Shown: positions 14,465 through 21,826, counted from the first letter of the stretch. The stretch is DNA of 26,913 bases from JAVBQG01 sp031549185 (GCA_031549185.1 JAVBQG010000063.1:1-26913), one strand, 5' to 3'. Translations and numbers: made by a program. The notes: generated by a model not told the origin, from the sequence alone.

Positions 14465-15592
14465 ATGGACATGCATCTGGGAGAAGGGATCAAAAAGCTC
14501 GGCTTCGGGTTGATGCGGCTGCCCATGATCGGTAAGGAGGTCGACATCGAGCAGACCAGGCAGATGGTCGACCTGTTCATGGAGAAGGGCTTCACCTACT
14601 TCGATACCGCGCACGCGTACCTCGAGGGGAAGTCCGAGGTGGCCATCGGGGAGGCGCTGGTGAAGCGTTACCCCAGAGAGAGCTACCAGCTGGCGACCAA
14701 GATGCCCGCCTGGCTCTCGGAGACGGCGGAGGGCGCGAAGGACATGTTCTGGACATCGCTCGCGCGCACCGGCGCCGGATACTTCGACTTCTACCTCCTC
14801 CACAACCTGGGCGTCGGCAGGACGGGCGCGTTCGACGACTTCGGCATCTGGGATTTCGCGGAGGAACAGAAAAAGGAGGGGCGCATCCGCCACCTGGGCT
14901 TTTCGATGCACGCCACGGCGGATCATCTGGAGGAAGTCCTCGCCAAGCACCCGGAGGTCGAATTCGTCCAGCTTCAGATCAACTACTCCGACTGGGAGAA
15001 TCGCATCATTCAGTCCGGAAAGTGCTACGAGGTGGCCCGCAAGTACGGGAAACCGGTCGTGGTCATGGAACCGGTCAAAGGGGGATTGCTGGCGAACCTG
15101 CCCGAGGGAGCGGCGGAGGTACTGGCCACGGCGAATCCGAACGCCTCCCCCGCCTCGTGGGCGATCCGCTTCGCGGCATCGCTCGAGGGCATCGTGACCG
15201 TCCTGAGCGGTATGTCGACGCTGGAGCAGATGCGGGACAACGTATCGCGCATGGAGGCGTTCGAACCGCTAAGCGCACGGGAGCTGGAGACCGTCCGCGA
15301 GGTGCAGAAGATCCTCTCCGGAATCCCGCAGATCCCCTGCACGGACTGCCGGTATTGCATGGAGAAGTGCCCGCAGCACATTGCCATTCCCGGCACCTTC
15401 AAGAGCGTCAACGACTATCTGATCTATCACAACCTGACGGCGGCCCAGTGGAACTACACCTGGGAGACCCGCTCCCTGGGGAAGGCGTCGACGTGCGTCC
15501 GCTGCGGAAACTGCGAGGTCGCCTGCCCGCAGAGCATCCCCGTGATGCAGGAGCTGGCGAAAGCCGCGGAGATCCTCGAGGCACAGGCGTAG
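14465..15592 (+). CDS. Aldo/keto reductase fused to a C-terminal 2x[4Fe-4S] ferredoxin-like domain
   Basis: A cytosolic oxidoreductase of 375 aa. The N-terminal aldo/keto reductase barrel (about 1-280) has the catalytic tetrad D47, Y52, K79 and H113. The C-terminal part carries two CxxCxxCxxxCP clusters, C292/C295/C298/C302 and C344/C347/C350/C354, expected to bind two [4Fe-4S] centres that link the active site to other electron carriers. This architecture is common in anaerobes; substrates are mostly unknown. The ATG at 14465 is very close to GGGGAG; the ATG at 14471 (MHLGEG) has better spacing and may be the true start. It follows gltS by 9 nt and probably shares its promoter. Confidence 0.9.
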   Translation: MDMHLGEGIKKLGFGLMRLPMIGKEVDIEQTRQMVDLFMEKGFTYFDTAHAYLEGKSEVAIGEALVKRYPRESYQLATKMPAWLSETAEGAKDMFWTSLARTGAGYFDFYLLHNLGVGRTGAFDDFGIWDFAEEQKKEGRIRHLGFSMHATADHLEEVLAKHPEVEFVQLQINYSDWENRIIQSGKCYEVARKYGKPVVVMEPVKGGLLANLPEGAAEVLATANPNASPASWAIRFAASLEGIVTVLSGMSTLEQMRDNVSRMEAFEPLSARELETVREVQKILSGIPQIPCTDCRYCMEKCPQHIAIPGTFKSVNDYLIYHNLTAAQWNYTWETRSLGKASTCVRCGNCEVACPQSIPVMQELAKAAEILEAQA

Positions 15593-15619
15593 GAAACCGC
15601 GCCCCAAACGCCGTTTTTT
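15586..15619 (+). terminator. Weak candidate terminator after the aldo/keto reductase gene
   Basis: GGCGT (15586-15590) can pair with ACGCC (15608-15612), followed by G and six T (15614-15619). The stem is only 5 bp with a 17-nt loop, so support is low. The T-run directly before the adjacent palindromic repeat is notable. Confidence 0.3.
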
Positions 15620-15692
15620 GTAGGGGCGAACTGCGTTCGCCCGTCCTTAAACGAACCATGTTTCTTGGCGGGTGAACACAGTTCGCCCCTAC
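15620..15692. repeat. GTAGGGGCG palindromic dispersed element, copy 1 (full form)
   Basis: Two 24-nt arms in inverted orientation flank a 25-nt centre. The outer 14 bp (GTAGGGGCGAACTG at 15620 and its complement ending at 15692) are perfect, and 22 of 24 arm positions match. Each arm is itself a hairpin: GGGCGAAC, TGC loop, GTTCGCCC. It lies between the convergent aldo/keto reductase and nitroreductase genes. It has no coding capacity, so it resembles a REP or MITE-like non-autonomous repeat. Confidence 0.85.
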
Positions 15693-15708
15693 GACATTAT
15701 TCCTGCCC

Positions 15709-16536
15709 CTACATCCAGCTGACGTCGATCGGCTTGCGCGGGGGCAACAGCTTGCTGATTGCAACTGCCGGCGCGGGGAAACCCATCATCTGGCCGCCGA
15801 CGATCGTCTCGTCGTCGCGGACGCCCACGGACCGGCAGAGCTCCCGGTTGTTTCGCGCAGCCATCGTCACAAATCCCGCCCAACAGCACCCCACTCCGTT
15901 CGCGTGCGCAGCCAGCTCGAGATACGTCAGCGCGATCGCGCCGTCGGCGTGGAACCGGTTCTCCGACGGCATGACGGCGAGCGCAAGGTTCGGAGCCCCG
16001 CGCGTGATGATGTCGTACCCTCCGTCCCACACGCCCACGATGCCGGAGTAGGGCCTCGCGCCCTCGTCGCCGACCGCGATCGCCGCGGCCGTCTCCCGAA
16101 AAAACTCGATCACCCGCCCGGCGATCGCCTTCGTCTTCTCGCGCGTCTCGGATACGACCCAACGGACCTCCTGGCTGTTCGAGGCGGTCGGGGCGTAGCG
16201 CGCGGTATCGAGCAGGCCCTCGATCAGCGCGCGCGGCAGCGGCTCGTCCTTGAAGCGCCGCACGCTACGCCGCGAACGGAGCAGCGTCTCGGCCGACTCG
16301 GCAGATGGCATGAGGCCCGCGTCCACCACGACGCGGTCGCCCACAGGCTGAAAATCGAGGTAGCAGGCACGCACCGGACAGAACGACACGCACTGCCCAC
16401 AGCGGATACATCTTCCCTCGACCTCGCCGGCCACGAACGGCGCCTTGCTCTCATCCGTCTTGATGATGCCCGCGGGGCAGAGATCGGCGCAGAGGCCGCA
16501 CTTGACGCAGTTCTCATCGATGCTGAACATCGGCAT
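15709..16536 (-). CDS. Nitroreductase family protein with N-terminal 2x[4Fe-4S] ferredoxin domain
   Basis: A predicted FMN oxidoreductase of 275 aa fed with electrons by its own ferredoxin domain. Residues 1-60 hold two clusters, C10/C13/C16/C20 and C43/C46/C49/C53. The nitroreductase domain starts at about residue 80 with LLRSRRSVRRFKDEPLP, then ARYAPTASNSQ, the usual FMN-binding pattern, and ends with a GFPAPA segment near the C-terminus. The start is ATG at 16536, with AAAGGA 9 nt upstream. The frame stays open upstream, but that part is only the 44-nt repeat. It is convergent with the Fe-S aldo/keto reductase gene. The physiological substrate is unknown. Confidence 0.9.
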   Translation of the reverse strand: MPMFSIDENCVKCGLCADLCPAGIIKTDESKAPFVAGEVEGRCIRCGQCVSFCPVRACYLDFQPVGDRVVVDAGLMPSAESAETLLRSRRSVRRFKDEPLPRALIEGLLDTARYAPTASNSQEVRWVVSETREKTKAIAGRVIEFFRETAAAIAVGDEGARPYSGIVGVWDGGYDIITRGAPNLALAVMPSENRFHADGAIALTYLELAAHANGVGCCWAGFVTMAARNNRELCRSVGVRDDETIVGGQMMGFPAPAVAISKLLPPRKPIDVSWM

Positions 16537-16551
16537 ATGGATCAGTCCTTT

Positions 16552-16595
16552 CAAGTGTGAAATAAAAAGCCTAAAGGGCCAAGCGTTAAAACCGG
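16552..16595 (-). repeat. 44-nt dispersed 5'-proximal element, copy C
   Basis: On the minus strand it begins CCGGTTTTAACG and ends ATTTCACACTTG. It ends 15 nt before the nitroreductase ATG, immediately before its ribosome site and in the gene's orientation. It lies between the candidate extended -10 promoter and the start, so it would be in the 5' untranslated region. The frame of the downstream gene is open through it (SGFNAWPFRLFIS). Confidence 0.75.
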
Positions 16596-16640
16596 ATCGT
16601 TTTGATTGTGCCTCGGCACCGGACAATAGCGATTCGGCAC

Positions 16641-16649
16641 ATCATAACA
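16641..16649 (-). promoter_or_regulatory. Candidate extended -10 promoter of the nitroreductase gene
   Basis: On the minus strand TGTTATGAT fits the extended -10 form TGnTATAAT with one change. No good -35 box was seen. It would give a leader of roughly 100 nt containing the 44-nt element. Confidence 0.4.
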
Positions 16650-16680
16650 CAAACGCGCGAGCGAGGGCCTCTGCCTCGCA

Positions 16681-16689
16681 TGCTATAAT
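16681..16689 (+). promoter_or_regulatory. Extended -10 promoter of the DUF1232 gene
   Basis: TGCTATAAT is a perfect extended -10 element, 25 nt before the ATG and followed by AAGGAG. No -35 box is evident, as is common for extended -10 promoters. Confidence 0.6.
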
Positions 16690-16714
16690 CGGACGAACGT
16701 GAAGGAGAGCGGCC

Positions 16715-17089
16715 ATGCTCGAAGGTTTCAGGAAAAAAGCGCGTGCGCTTAAAAAACAGACGACGACCCTTTATCTCGTCTACCGCAGCAAAGACGTGCA
16801 ATGGTACAAGAAGGCGTTCATTCTGCTGATCCTTCTCTACGCGCTGAGCCCGGTCGACCTGATTCCCGATTTCATCCCCGTATTCGGGCTTCTCGACGAC
16901 CTGGTCGTCGTTCCGCTGGGGATCTTCATCGCAATCAGGATAATCCCGAAGGACATCTGGGAGGAGTGCCGCGCACGGGCGGAGGAGGGCGTATCCGTCG
17001 AGCCGGGGTACAAAGCTTTCGGTTTCCTTCTGATCTGCTTGATCTGGGCTCTCGTTGCGTTCAAAACAGCGACTGCGTTCACACGATGA
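16715..17089 (+). CDS. DUF1232 (YkvA-like) small membrane protein
   Basis: A 124-aa protein of the DUF1232/YkvA family, whose function is not established. The diagnostic core is YALSPVDLIPDFIPVFGLLD, DDLVVVPLGIFIAIRIIP following, at about residues 42-80. There is a hydrophobic stretch just before it and a second membrane segment at the C-terminus (AFGFLLICLIWALVAF). The N-terminus is short and basic. The ATG has AAGGAG 8 nt upstream and an extended -10 promoter before that. An exported barrel-like protein gene follows 39 nt downstream, suggesting a shared envelope role, though this is only inference. Confidence 0.9.
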   Translation: MLEGFRKKARALKKQTTTLYLVYRSKDVQWYKKAFILLILLYALSPVDLIPDFIPVFGLLDDLVVVPLGIFIAIRIIPKDIWEECRARAEEGVSVEPGYKAFGFLLICLIWALVAFKTATAFTR

Positions 17090-17128
17090 CGACCCTGTCG
17101 AAGAAAAAGAAAAGGAGATGATCGATCC

Positions 17129-17719
17129 GTGAAGAAAACAGCAAGAAGAAGCGCCTGCCTCCTGATCGCCGCCCTGCTCTGCGCGGCCTGCCTGATTGCC
17201 GGCTCTGCCGGGGCGGCGCGCGCCGACGACGCGAAGTTATTCTTTCTCTCGCCGACGTACGCCTGGTACTTCCCAACCTCCAGCAAGGCCAAAAACGCCT
17301 TCGGGAGCACCTGGGAGGGTTTCGGCGTCACGCTGAACATGGAGACGTTCGGGTGGACGAACACGCTTCGGGCGGGCGATTTCCGGCTTCACCCCTACTT
17401 CGGCTACTTTCACGCCAGCGAGGGACCCAACGACGCCTACGTCATTCCGGTCGGGCTCGAAGGCCGCTGGCATCTCGACCAGACGGGCCCCGTGCAGCCC
17501 TATATCGGCCTCGGCGTCGCAGGCTACGCGGTCAGCTTCGAGGACAAGGCGGCCGACATCGACACCGGCTGGCGGGGCGCGTTCGGCGGGCGGGTGATGA
17601 TCGGGGCGGACATCACGAAGTGGTTCAACCTGCAGGCGTCGTACAACCTGATCTCCGAGGTGAAGGGCTACGACCTGAGCGGCTTCGCCGTGCAGGCGAA
17701 GGTGAATCTGTATTTTTAA
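17129..17719 (+). CDS. Exported protein, probable small outer-membrane beta-barrel
   Basis: A 196-aa protein with a clear signal peptide: MKK-ARR basic start, hydrophobic core LLIAALLCAACLIAG, and a likely signal peptidase I site after AARA (about residue 32). The mature part has alternating amphipathic strands rich in Gly, Tyr, Phe and Trp (for example RLHPYFGYFH, YIGLGVAGYAVSF) and ends in NLYF, a C-terminal Phe typical of proteins inserted by BamA. This points to an OmpW-, OmpA- or PagL-size barrel, but I cannot name the family. The start is GTG at 17129 behind AAAGGAG. It implies a second membrane in this organism. Confidence 0.8.
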   Translation: MKKTARRSACLLIAALLCAACLIAGSAGAARADDAKLFFLSPTYAWYFPTSSKAKNAFGSTWEGFGVTLNMETFGWTNTLRAGDFRLHPYFGYFHASEGPNDAYVIPVGLEGRWHLDQTGPVQPYIGLGVAGYAVSFEDKAADIDTGWRGAFGGRVMIGADITKWFNLQASYNLISEVKGYDLSGFAVQAKVNLYF

Positions 17720-17725
17720 GACAGC

Positions 17726-17773
17726 GTAGGGGCGCACTGTGTGCGCCCGCGGGCGAACGAAGTTCACCCCTGC
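17726..17773. repeat. GTAGGGGCG palindromic dispersed element, copy 2 (short form)
   Basis: Two 24-nt arms abut directly with no centre, unlike copy 1. The first arm forms GGGCGCAC, TGT loop, GTGCGCCC. Relative to copy 1 the pair A-T has become C-G on both sides, preserving the stem. The second arm (GGGCGAAC, GAA, GTTCACCC) has one weak pair. It starts 6 nt after the stop of the barrel-like gene and lies before the convergent tctA terminator. Confidence 0.8.
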
Positions 17774-17786
17774 AAAAGTCGATCAC

Positions 17787-17822
17787 AAAAAAACGGCGGC
17801 TCCGATTTTTTCGGGGCCGCCG
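17787..17822 (-). terminator. Rho-independent terminator of the tctCBA operon
   Basis: A 12-bp stem with one wobble pair joins 17794-17805 and 17811-17822 around a 5-nt loop. On the minus strand it is followed by seven T (17787-17793). It lies 25 nt after the tctA stop. Confidence 0.88.
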
Positions 17823-17847
17823 GCTGTGTTGCTCGTTCTATCGTCCG

Positions 17848-19371
17848 TCAGTCGATCGGGATATCTACGCTCTTTTCCTTCCTCTTGCGCGCCCGGTAGT
17901 CGGAGACGAACGGCCAACCGATCGAGCCGATGGCGAGCACCCAGAGGACGAGGGTGATCGGCGAGGCGAAGAAGATGCCCATCTTCCCGTCCGACAGCAT
18001 CATCGACTGCCGGAAGGACTGCTCCATCGATTGCCCGACGACCGAGGCCAGTATGAGCGGTGCGCTTGGCACTTTGAACTTCTTCATCAGGTAGCCGACG
18101 AAGCCCAGGATCGTGAGCAGGACGAAATCCACGACGCTGAAGTTGATCGTGTAGACGCCCAGGAAGGCCACCGAGACGACCAGCGGATAGAGGATGCGCG
18201 GCGGCACGGACAGCACGCGCACCAGCAGGCCCGCGAGCGGGATGTTGATGAACGCGCAGACGACGTTGCCGAGGAACATGCTGGCAATGATACCCCACGC
18301 GACGTCCGGGTGCTGCTCGAAGAGCAGCGGCCCCGGCTGCAACCCGAGGATCAGCAGCGCGCCGAGCATGACGGCGGTGGTGCCAGAGCCCGGTACGCCG
18401 AGCGTCAGCATCGGAATCATCGCCCCGACGGAGCAGGCGTTGTTGGCCGCCTCGGGGGCCGCGAGCCCCTCGATCGCGCCCTCGCCGAACTCCTCGGGGT
18501 GTTTGGAGAGCTGCTTCTCGTTGTTGTACGCCATCAGCGCCGCGATGGTGCCGCCCGCGCCAGGCAGGATGCCGATCAGGAAACCGACCGGCGTCTGGCG
18601 GATCATCGGCCAGAAGGAACGCCGCCAGTCGTCCATCGTGATCCAGATGCGGCCGAACTTCGTCTGCACCGGCTTGACGGCCTCCTTGGCGATGTGCTCG
18701 AGGTTCTCGAAGACCTCGCCGATGCCGTAGATGCCGATGATGACGACCACGAAGTCGATGCCGGTCTGCAGCTCGGTGATGCCGAAGGTGAAGCGCGGCG
18801 TCCCCGCCTGGTGGTCGAGGCCGACCGTCGTGAGCAGGAGGCCGAACGTCATCGCGACCAGCCCCTTGAGCAGCGCCTCCTTGGAGATTGCGGCGGTCGC
18901 CGCCAGCGCGAAGATCATCAGCACGAAGTACTCCGGCGGGCCGAACTTGAGCGCGAAGCGCGCCATCGGCAGGGCGATCAGGACGAAGGCGACGATCGCG
19001 ATCAGCCCGCCGATGAACGACGCGATGGCCGAGATGGCGAGCGCCGCCTCCGCGCGCCCCTTGCGCGCCATCGGATACCCGTCGAAGCAGGAGGCCACGG
19101 CAGCCCCGTCGCCGGGGACGTTGAGCAGGATCGAGCTGCGCGATCCGCCGAACATCGCGCCGTAGTAGATCGCGCTCATGGCGATCAGCGCGGTGGCCGG
19201 CTCCATGCCGAACGTCAGCGGCAGCAACAGGGCAATGCCAGTCGTCGGCCCCAGGCCGGGCAGCATCCCGAGCACCGTTCCGAGCGCGGAACCGGCGACC
19301 AGCCAGAGGATATTCGTGGTCGTAAATGCCACCGAGAATCCGTGAGCGAGGTGCGATAAAATTTCTCCCAT
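17848..19371 (-). CDS. tctA: Tripartite tricarboxylate transporter large membrane subunit, TctA family
   Basis: Main permease of a tripartite tricarboxylate-type (TTT) importer, driven by an ion gradient. It has 507 aa, normal for TctA, with about twelve hydrophobic segments. The two conserved loops are LGMLPGLGPTTGIALLLPLT near the N-terminus and IGILPGAGGTIAAL in the middle, together with GGSRSSILLNVPGDGAAVAS and GVPGSGTTAVMLGALLILG. The ATG at 19371 has GGGGGAG 6-7 nt upstream. It is the last gene of GntR-tctC-tctB-tctA, starting 12 nt after tctB. The natural substrate could be a di- or tricarboxylate or another small acid. Confidence 0.95.
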   Translation of the reverse strand: MGEILSHLAHGFSVAFTTTNILWLVAGSALGTVLGMLPGLGPTTGIALLLPLTFGMEPATALIAMSAIYYGAMFGGSRSSILLNVPGDGAAVASCFDGYPMARKGRAEAALAISAIASFIGGLIAIVAFVLIALPMARFALKFGPPEYFVLMIFALAATAAISKEALLKGLVAMTFGLLLTTVGLDHQAGTPRFTFGITELQTGIDFVVVIIGIYGIGEVFENLEHIAKEAVKPVQTKFGRIWITMDDWRRSFWPMIRQTPVGFLIGILPGAGGTIAALMAYNNEKQLSKHPEEFGEGAIEGLAAPEAANNACSVGAMIPMLTLGVPGSGTTAVMLGALLILGLQPGPLLFEQHPDVAWGIIASMFLGNVVCAFINIPLAGLLVRVLSVPPRILYPLVVSVAFLGVYTINFSVVDFVLLTILGFVGYLMKKFKVPSAPLILASVVGQSMEQSFRQSMMLSDGKMGIFFASPITLVLWVLAIGSIGWPFVSDYRARKRKEKSVDIPID

Positions 19372-19383
19372 TGCGCTCTCCCC

Positions 19384-19854
19384 CTAAAAGATGCCGAACG
19401 GAGAGGTCGGCAGGCTGATCTGGAAGACCCGGGCGAAGACGTACCAGGCACCGAGGGAAAAACAGACCGTGATAACCGCGTTCGCAAGCCATTTCTTCGG
19501 TCCGTTGACGACCATCAGCATCAGCATCAGAAAAATCAACGTCGAAATGACAAAGCCAAGACGCTCGAATATAAAGGTGTACATAAAGCAGAGCACGATC
19601 ACGGCGAAGATGAGCTTCATGCTCTGCATGTGAAACTTCGGGCGCTTGCTCCTGTCGTCGCTGTTCAGGCCCTTACGGGCCTCCGTAATGAAGAGCAGCG
19701 CGCCGAGGAAAATCATCAGCGCCGCCAGCCCCATCGGAAAGTAGATCGGCGCCATCGGATTGCCGATGGGGGCCTTTGGAAGGCCGAACGCCTGCACCCC
19801 GTAGGCGACGCCCATGAGGATCGCGGCGAGTCCCACCCATGCGTTTGGTCTCAA
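19384..19854 (-). CDS. tctB: Tripartite tricarboxylate transporter small membrane subunit, TctB family
   Basis: Small membrane partner of TctA, 156 aa with four hydrophobic segments: about residues 6-24, 38-56, 80-112 (containing two) and 126-145. Early PIGNPMAPIYFPMGLAAL is typical of the family (a Gly/Pro-rich loop before the second helix). The start is TTG at 19854, supported by AAAGGGGGA about 7 nt upstream; no nearby ATG fits. A 169-nt gap with a strong hairpin separates it from tctC upstream, while tctA follows closely. Confidence 0.9.
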   Translation of the reverse strand: MRPNAWVGLAAILMGVAYGVQAFGLPKAPIGNPMAPIYFPMGLAALMIFLGALLFITEARKGLNSDDRSKRPKFHMQSMKLIFAVIVLCFMYTFIFERLGFVISTLIFLMLMLMVVNGPKKWLANAVITVCFSLGAWYVFARVFQISLPTSPFGIF

Positions 19855-19982
19855 TGTAATTCCCCCTTTGCGCGAGAGTCCGAAAAACGCTGACTAAACC
19901 GCCAATTTGCGGGCGCGGAAAGCGCCGGAGTCGATGATCCCTGCCATTCAGACCTGACGATCAATCAGCCGTTACAGCAAAG

Positions 19983-20012
19983 GGGCTGTGCGAAACGCTC
20001 TCCGCACAGCCC
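19983..20012 (-). promoter_or_regulatory. Intercistronic hairpin between tctC and tctB
   Basis: GGGCTGTGCG (19983-19992) and CGCACAGCCC (20003-20012) form a perfect 10-bp stem with a 10-nt loop, 11 nt after the tctC stop. The T-tract after it on the minus strand is poor (CTTTGCT). It probably acts as a partial terminator or 3'-end stabiliser, giving more binding protein than membrane subunits. Confidence 0.65.
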
Positions 20013-20023
20013 TGCGATGTCGG

Positions 20024-21004
20024 TTATTTCTTGTAGAGACCCACGTCGGTGAGCAACGTCTTGTACTGCTCGTTGGTCTTGTCGAGGAACTTGGAGAACT
20101 CGCCCGCATTCATGTAAACCTGTATCCAGCCGTTGCGATCGCAGATTTCTTTCCACTCGGGCGTCTTCACCATCTTGGCGAGGGCATCCTCCATGAACTT
20201 CCTCTCGGCGGCGGGCATACCCGGAGCGCCGAAAATACCGCGCCAGTTGATGAATTCAGCGTTATATCCGGCTTCTTTCAGCGTCGGGACGGCCGCCAGC
20301 GGACCGGTCGCGATGCGTTTCGGCGAGGTGACGCTGAGAATATTGATGTCCTTGGACTCGTAGGGACCGACCAGCTCGGCCATGCCGGTCGAGAGGACGT
20401 CGATGTGCCCGCCCATCAACGCGGCAAGCCCCTCGCCGCCCTGGAAGGCGATGTATTGGATGCCCTTGAGATCGGTCACGCCGGCGGCCTTCGCCGCCAC
20501 GAGGAACTGAATATGATCCATGCTGCCCAGCGAGGACGTGCCGCCCACCTTGACGCTTTTGGGATTCTTCTTGATCGCCTCCATCAGCTCTTTCATGTTC
20601 TTGAAGCGCGAGTCTCTGGGAACACCGAATGCGCCGAAGTCGTTGATCAGCATGGAGATCGGCGTGAGGTTCTTATAGCTCAGCTGCGTCTGTCCGGTGA
20701 GGTTGATGAGAAGGAGAGGGGGAGAGAAGACCGTCAGACTGTAGGGGTTGCCCTTTTTCTTCTGCAGATAGGCGAGCGCGACGCCGCCGCCGCCACCCGG
20801 CTTGTTTACGACCGGCATCGGGGTCGTCACGAATTTCTTCTCGGTGAGGACCTTCGCGACCATCCTCATCGTCGTATCCCAGCCGCCACCGGGACCGGCC
20901 GGAGCGATGCATTCGAAAGGCTTGCTCGGATAGCTCGCGGCCATCGCCGCCCCCGTCGCTGCCAAAAGCAGAAGGACCGTTGTCAGAAGAGTAAGTTTGC
21001 GCAT
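20024..21004 (-). CDS. tctC: Tripartite tricarboxylate transporter substrate-binding protein, TctC family
   Basis: Periplasmic binding protein of the TTT importer. It has 326 aa from the ATG at 21004, which has AAAGGAG 8 nt upstream. The signal peptide is MRKLTLLTTVLLLLAATGAAMA, with cleavage expected before ASYPSKP. YPSKPFECIAPAGPGGGWDT is the standard TctC opening, and NKPGGGGGVALAYL and the GGTSSLGSMDHIQF region are the ligand-loop motifs. It is the first transporter gene after the GntR regulator and is followed by the intercistronic hairpin, so it is likely the most expressed of the three. The Glu/Cys-bearing opening does not define the ligand. Confidence 0.94.
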   Translation of the reverse strand: MRKLTLLTTVLLLLAATGAAMAASYPSKPFECIAPAGPGGGWDTTMRMVAKVLTEKKFVTTPMPVVNKPGGGGGVALAYLQKKKGNPYSLTVFSPPLLLINLTGQTQLSYKNLTPISMLINDFGAFGVPRDSRFKNMKELMEAIKKNPKSVKVGGTSSLGSMDHIQFLVAAKAAGVTDLKGIQYIAFQGGEGLAALMGGHIDVLSTGMAELVGPYESKDINILSVTSPKRIATGPLAAVPTLKEAGYNAEFINWRGIFGAPGMPAAERKFMEDALAKMVKTPEWKEICDRNGWIQVYMNAGEFSKFLDKTNEQYKTLLTDVGLYKK

Positions 21005-21126
21005 GAGTAGCACTCCTTTCAATGTTGTCGCAGATCAATCCGTGCCAGAAACCGTTCTCCTCAAAACACGGGATGATATCGCGTGAGAACAAACGAGCCG
21101 GGCCGAACCCTCCGTCACCTCCCCAA

Positions 21127-21795
21127 TCAGCCGGCGACAGTACCAAAGTACGCGTCCAGAGCCCCGCGCACGTGTTTTCTCGTCAATTCGACAATCGCCT
21201 CTTCGTCTCTTTTTTTCAAAGCTTCCAACAGTTGCCGGTGTTCCTGACGCGCCTGCGCCTGGCGCTCGGCGCCTCTCAGAGAGACGCGCCGAAAACGGGA
21301 GACCTGTCCGCGCAACGACTCGATCATGCCCACTAGCGTCGGCATGTGGCTGGAACGGTTGAGGGCCTCCGAAAACCTGCGATGCGCCTCGAATATCTCC
21401 GCGGGGCGGGATGCCGGATCGTCCGCGACAGCCTCCATCTCGACCACCAGCCTTTCCAGCTCCGCGAGATCCTCCTGGGTGGCATTGCGTGCGGCATACG
21501 CGGCCGCGAGGCTCTCCAGGGCCTCTCTTATCAGATAGATTTCACGAATCTGATCGGGCGTGTGCTGTTTGACGACGAGGCCCTGCCTGAGGCGCGCTTC
21601 GAGGATGCCCTCGGATTCAAGGCGCCGCAGGGCTTCGCGTACGGGCGTACGGCTGACCCGCAGGCGAGCGGCAAGATCGCTCTCCACCAAGTGTTCCCCG
21701 CTGTCAAAACTGCCGGACAAAATCGCTTCCTTCAGCTTTTCGTAGACCACGTCTCGTATTGGCAACACAGGTCCAATTGCAAGAGAATCAGGCAT
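21127..21795 (-). CDS. GntR family transcriptional regulator, FadR/FCD subfamily
   Basis: A DNA-binding regulator of 222 aa. The winged helix-turn-helix occupies about residues 15-75 (ESDLAARLRVSRTPVREALRRLESEGIL is the recognition region, here split across residues 38-65). The C-terminal all-helical FCD domain (about 85-215) binds a small organic acid and usually a metal, with E/H residues in EIFEAHRRFSEALNR and QEHRQLLEAL. It lies 122 nt upstream of tctC on the same strand and probably controls tctCBA in response to the transported acid. The ATG at 21795 has AGAGGTGAT just upstream. Autoregulation is likely. Confidence 0.92.
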   Translation of the reverse strand: MPDSLAIGPVLPIRDVVYEKLKEAILSGSFDSGEHLVESDLAARLRVSRTPVREALRRLESEGILEARLRQGLVVKQHTPDQIREIYLIREALESLAAAYAARNATQEDLAELERLVVEMEAVADDPASRPAEIFEAHRRFSEALNRSSHMPTLVGMIESLRGQVSRFRRVSLRGAERQAQARQEHRQLLEALKKRDEEAIVELTRKHVRGALDAYFGTVAG

Positions 21796-21826
21796 AATAT
21801 CACCTCTTGCCGATAGTTTAACTTTT

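Noticed and set aside
16537..16626. 30-residue N-terminal extension of the nitroreductase from a TTG
   Set aside because: The extension is the translated 44-nt repeat; the ATG at 16536 has AAAGGA at good spacing and begins right before the ferredoxin domain. It is kept as evidence for the repeat's open frame only.
17353..19359. 668-codon plus-strand open frame opposite tctA
   Set aside because: It crosses the end of the barrel-like gene, the palindromic repeat and the terminator, and its product is charged low-complexity sequence; tctA on the other strand is unmistakable.
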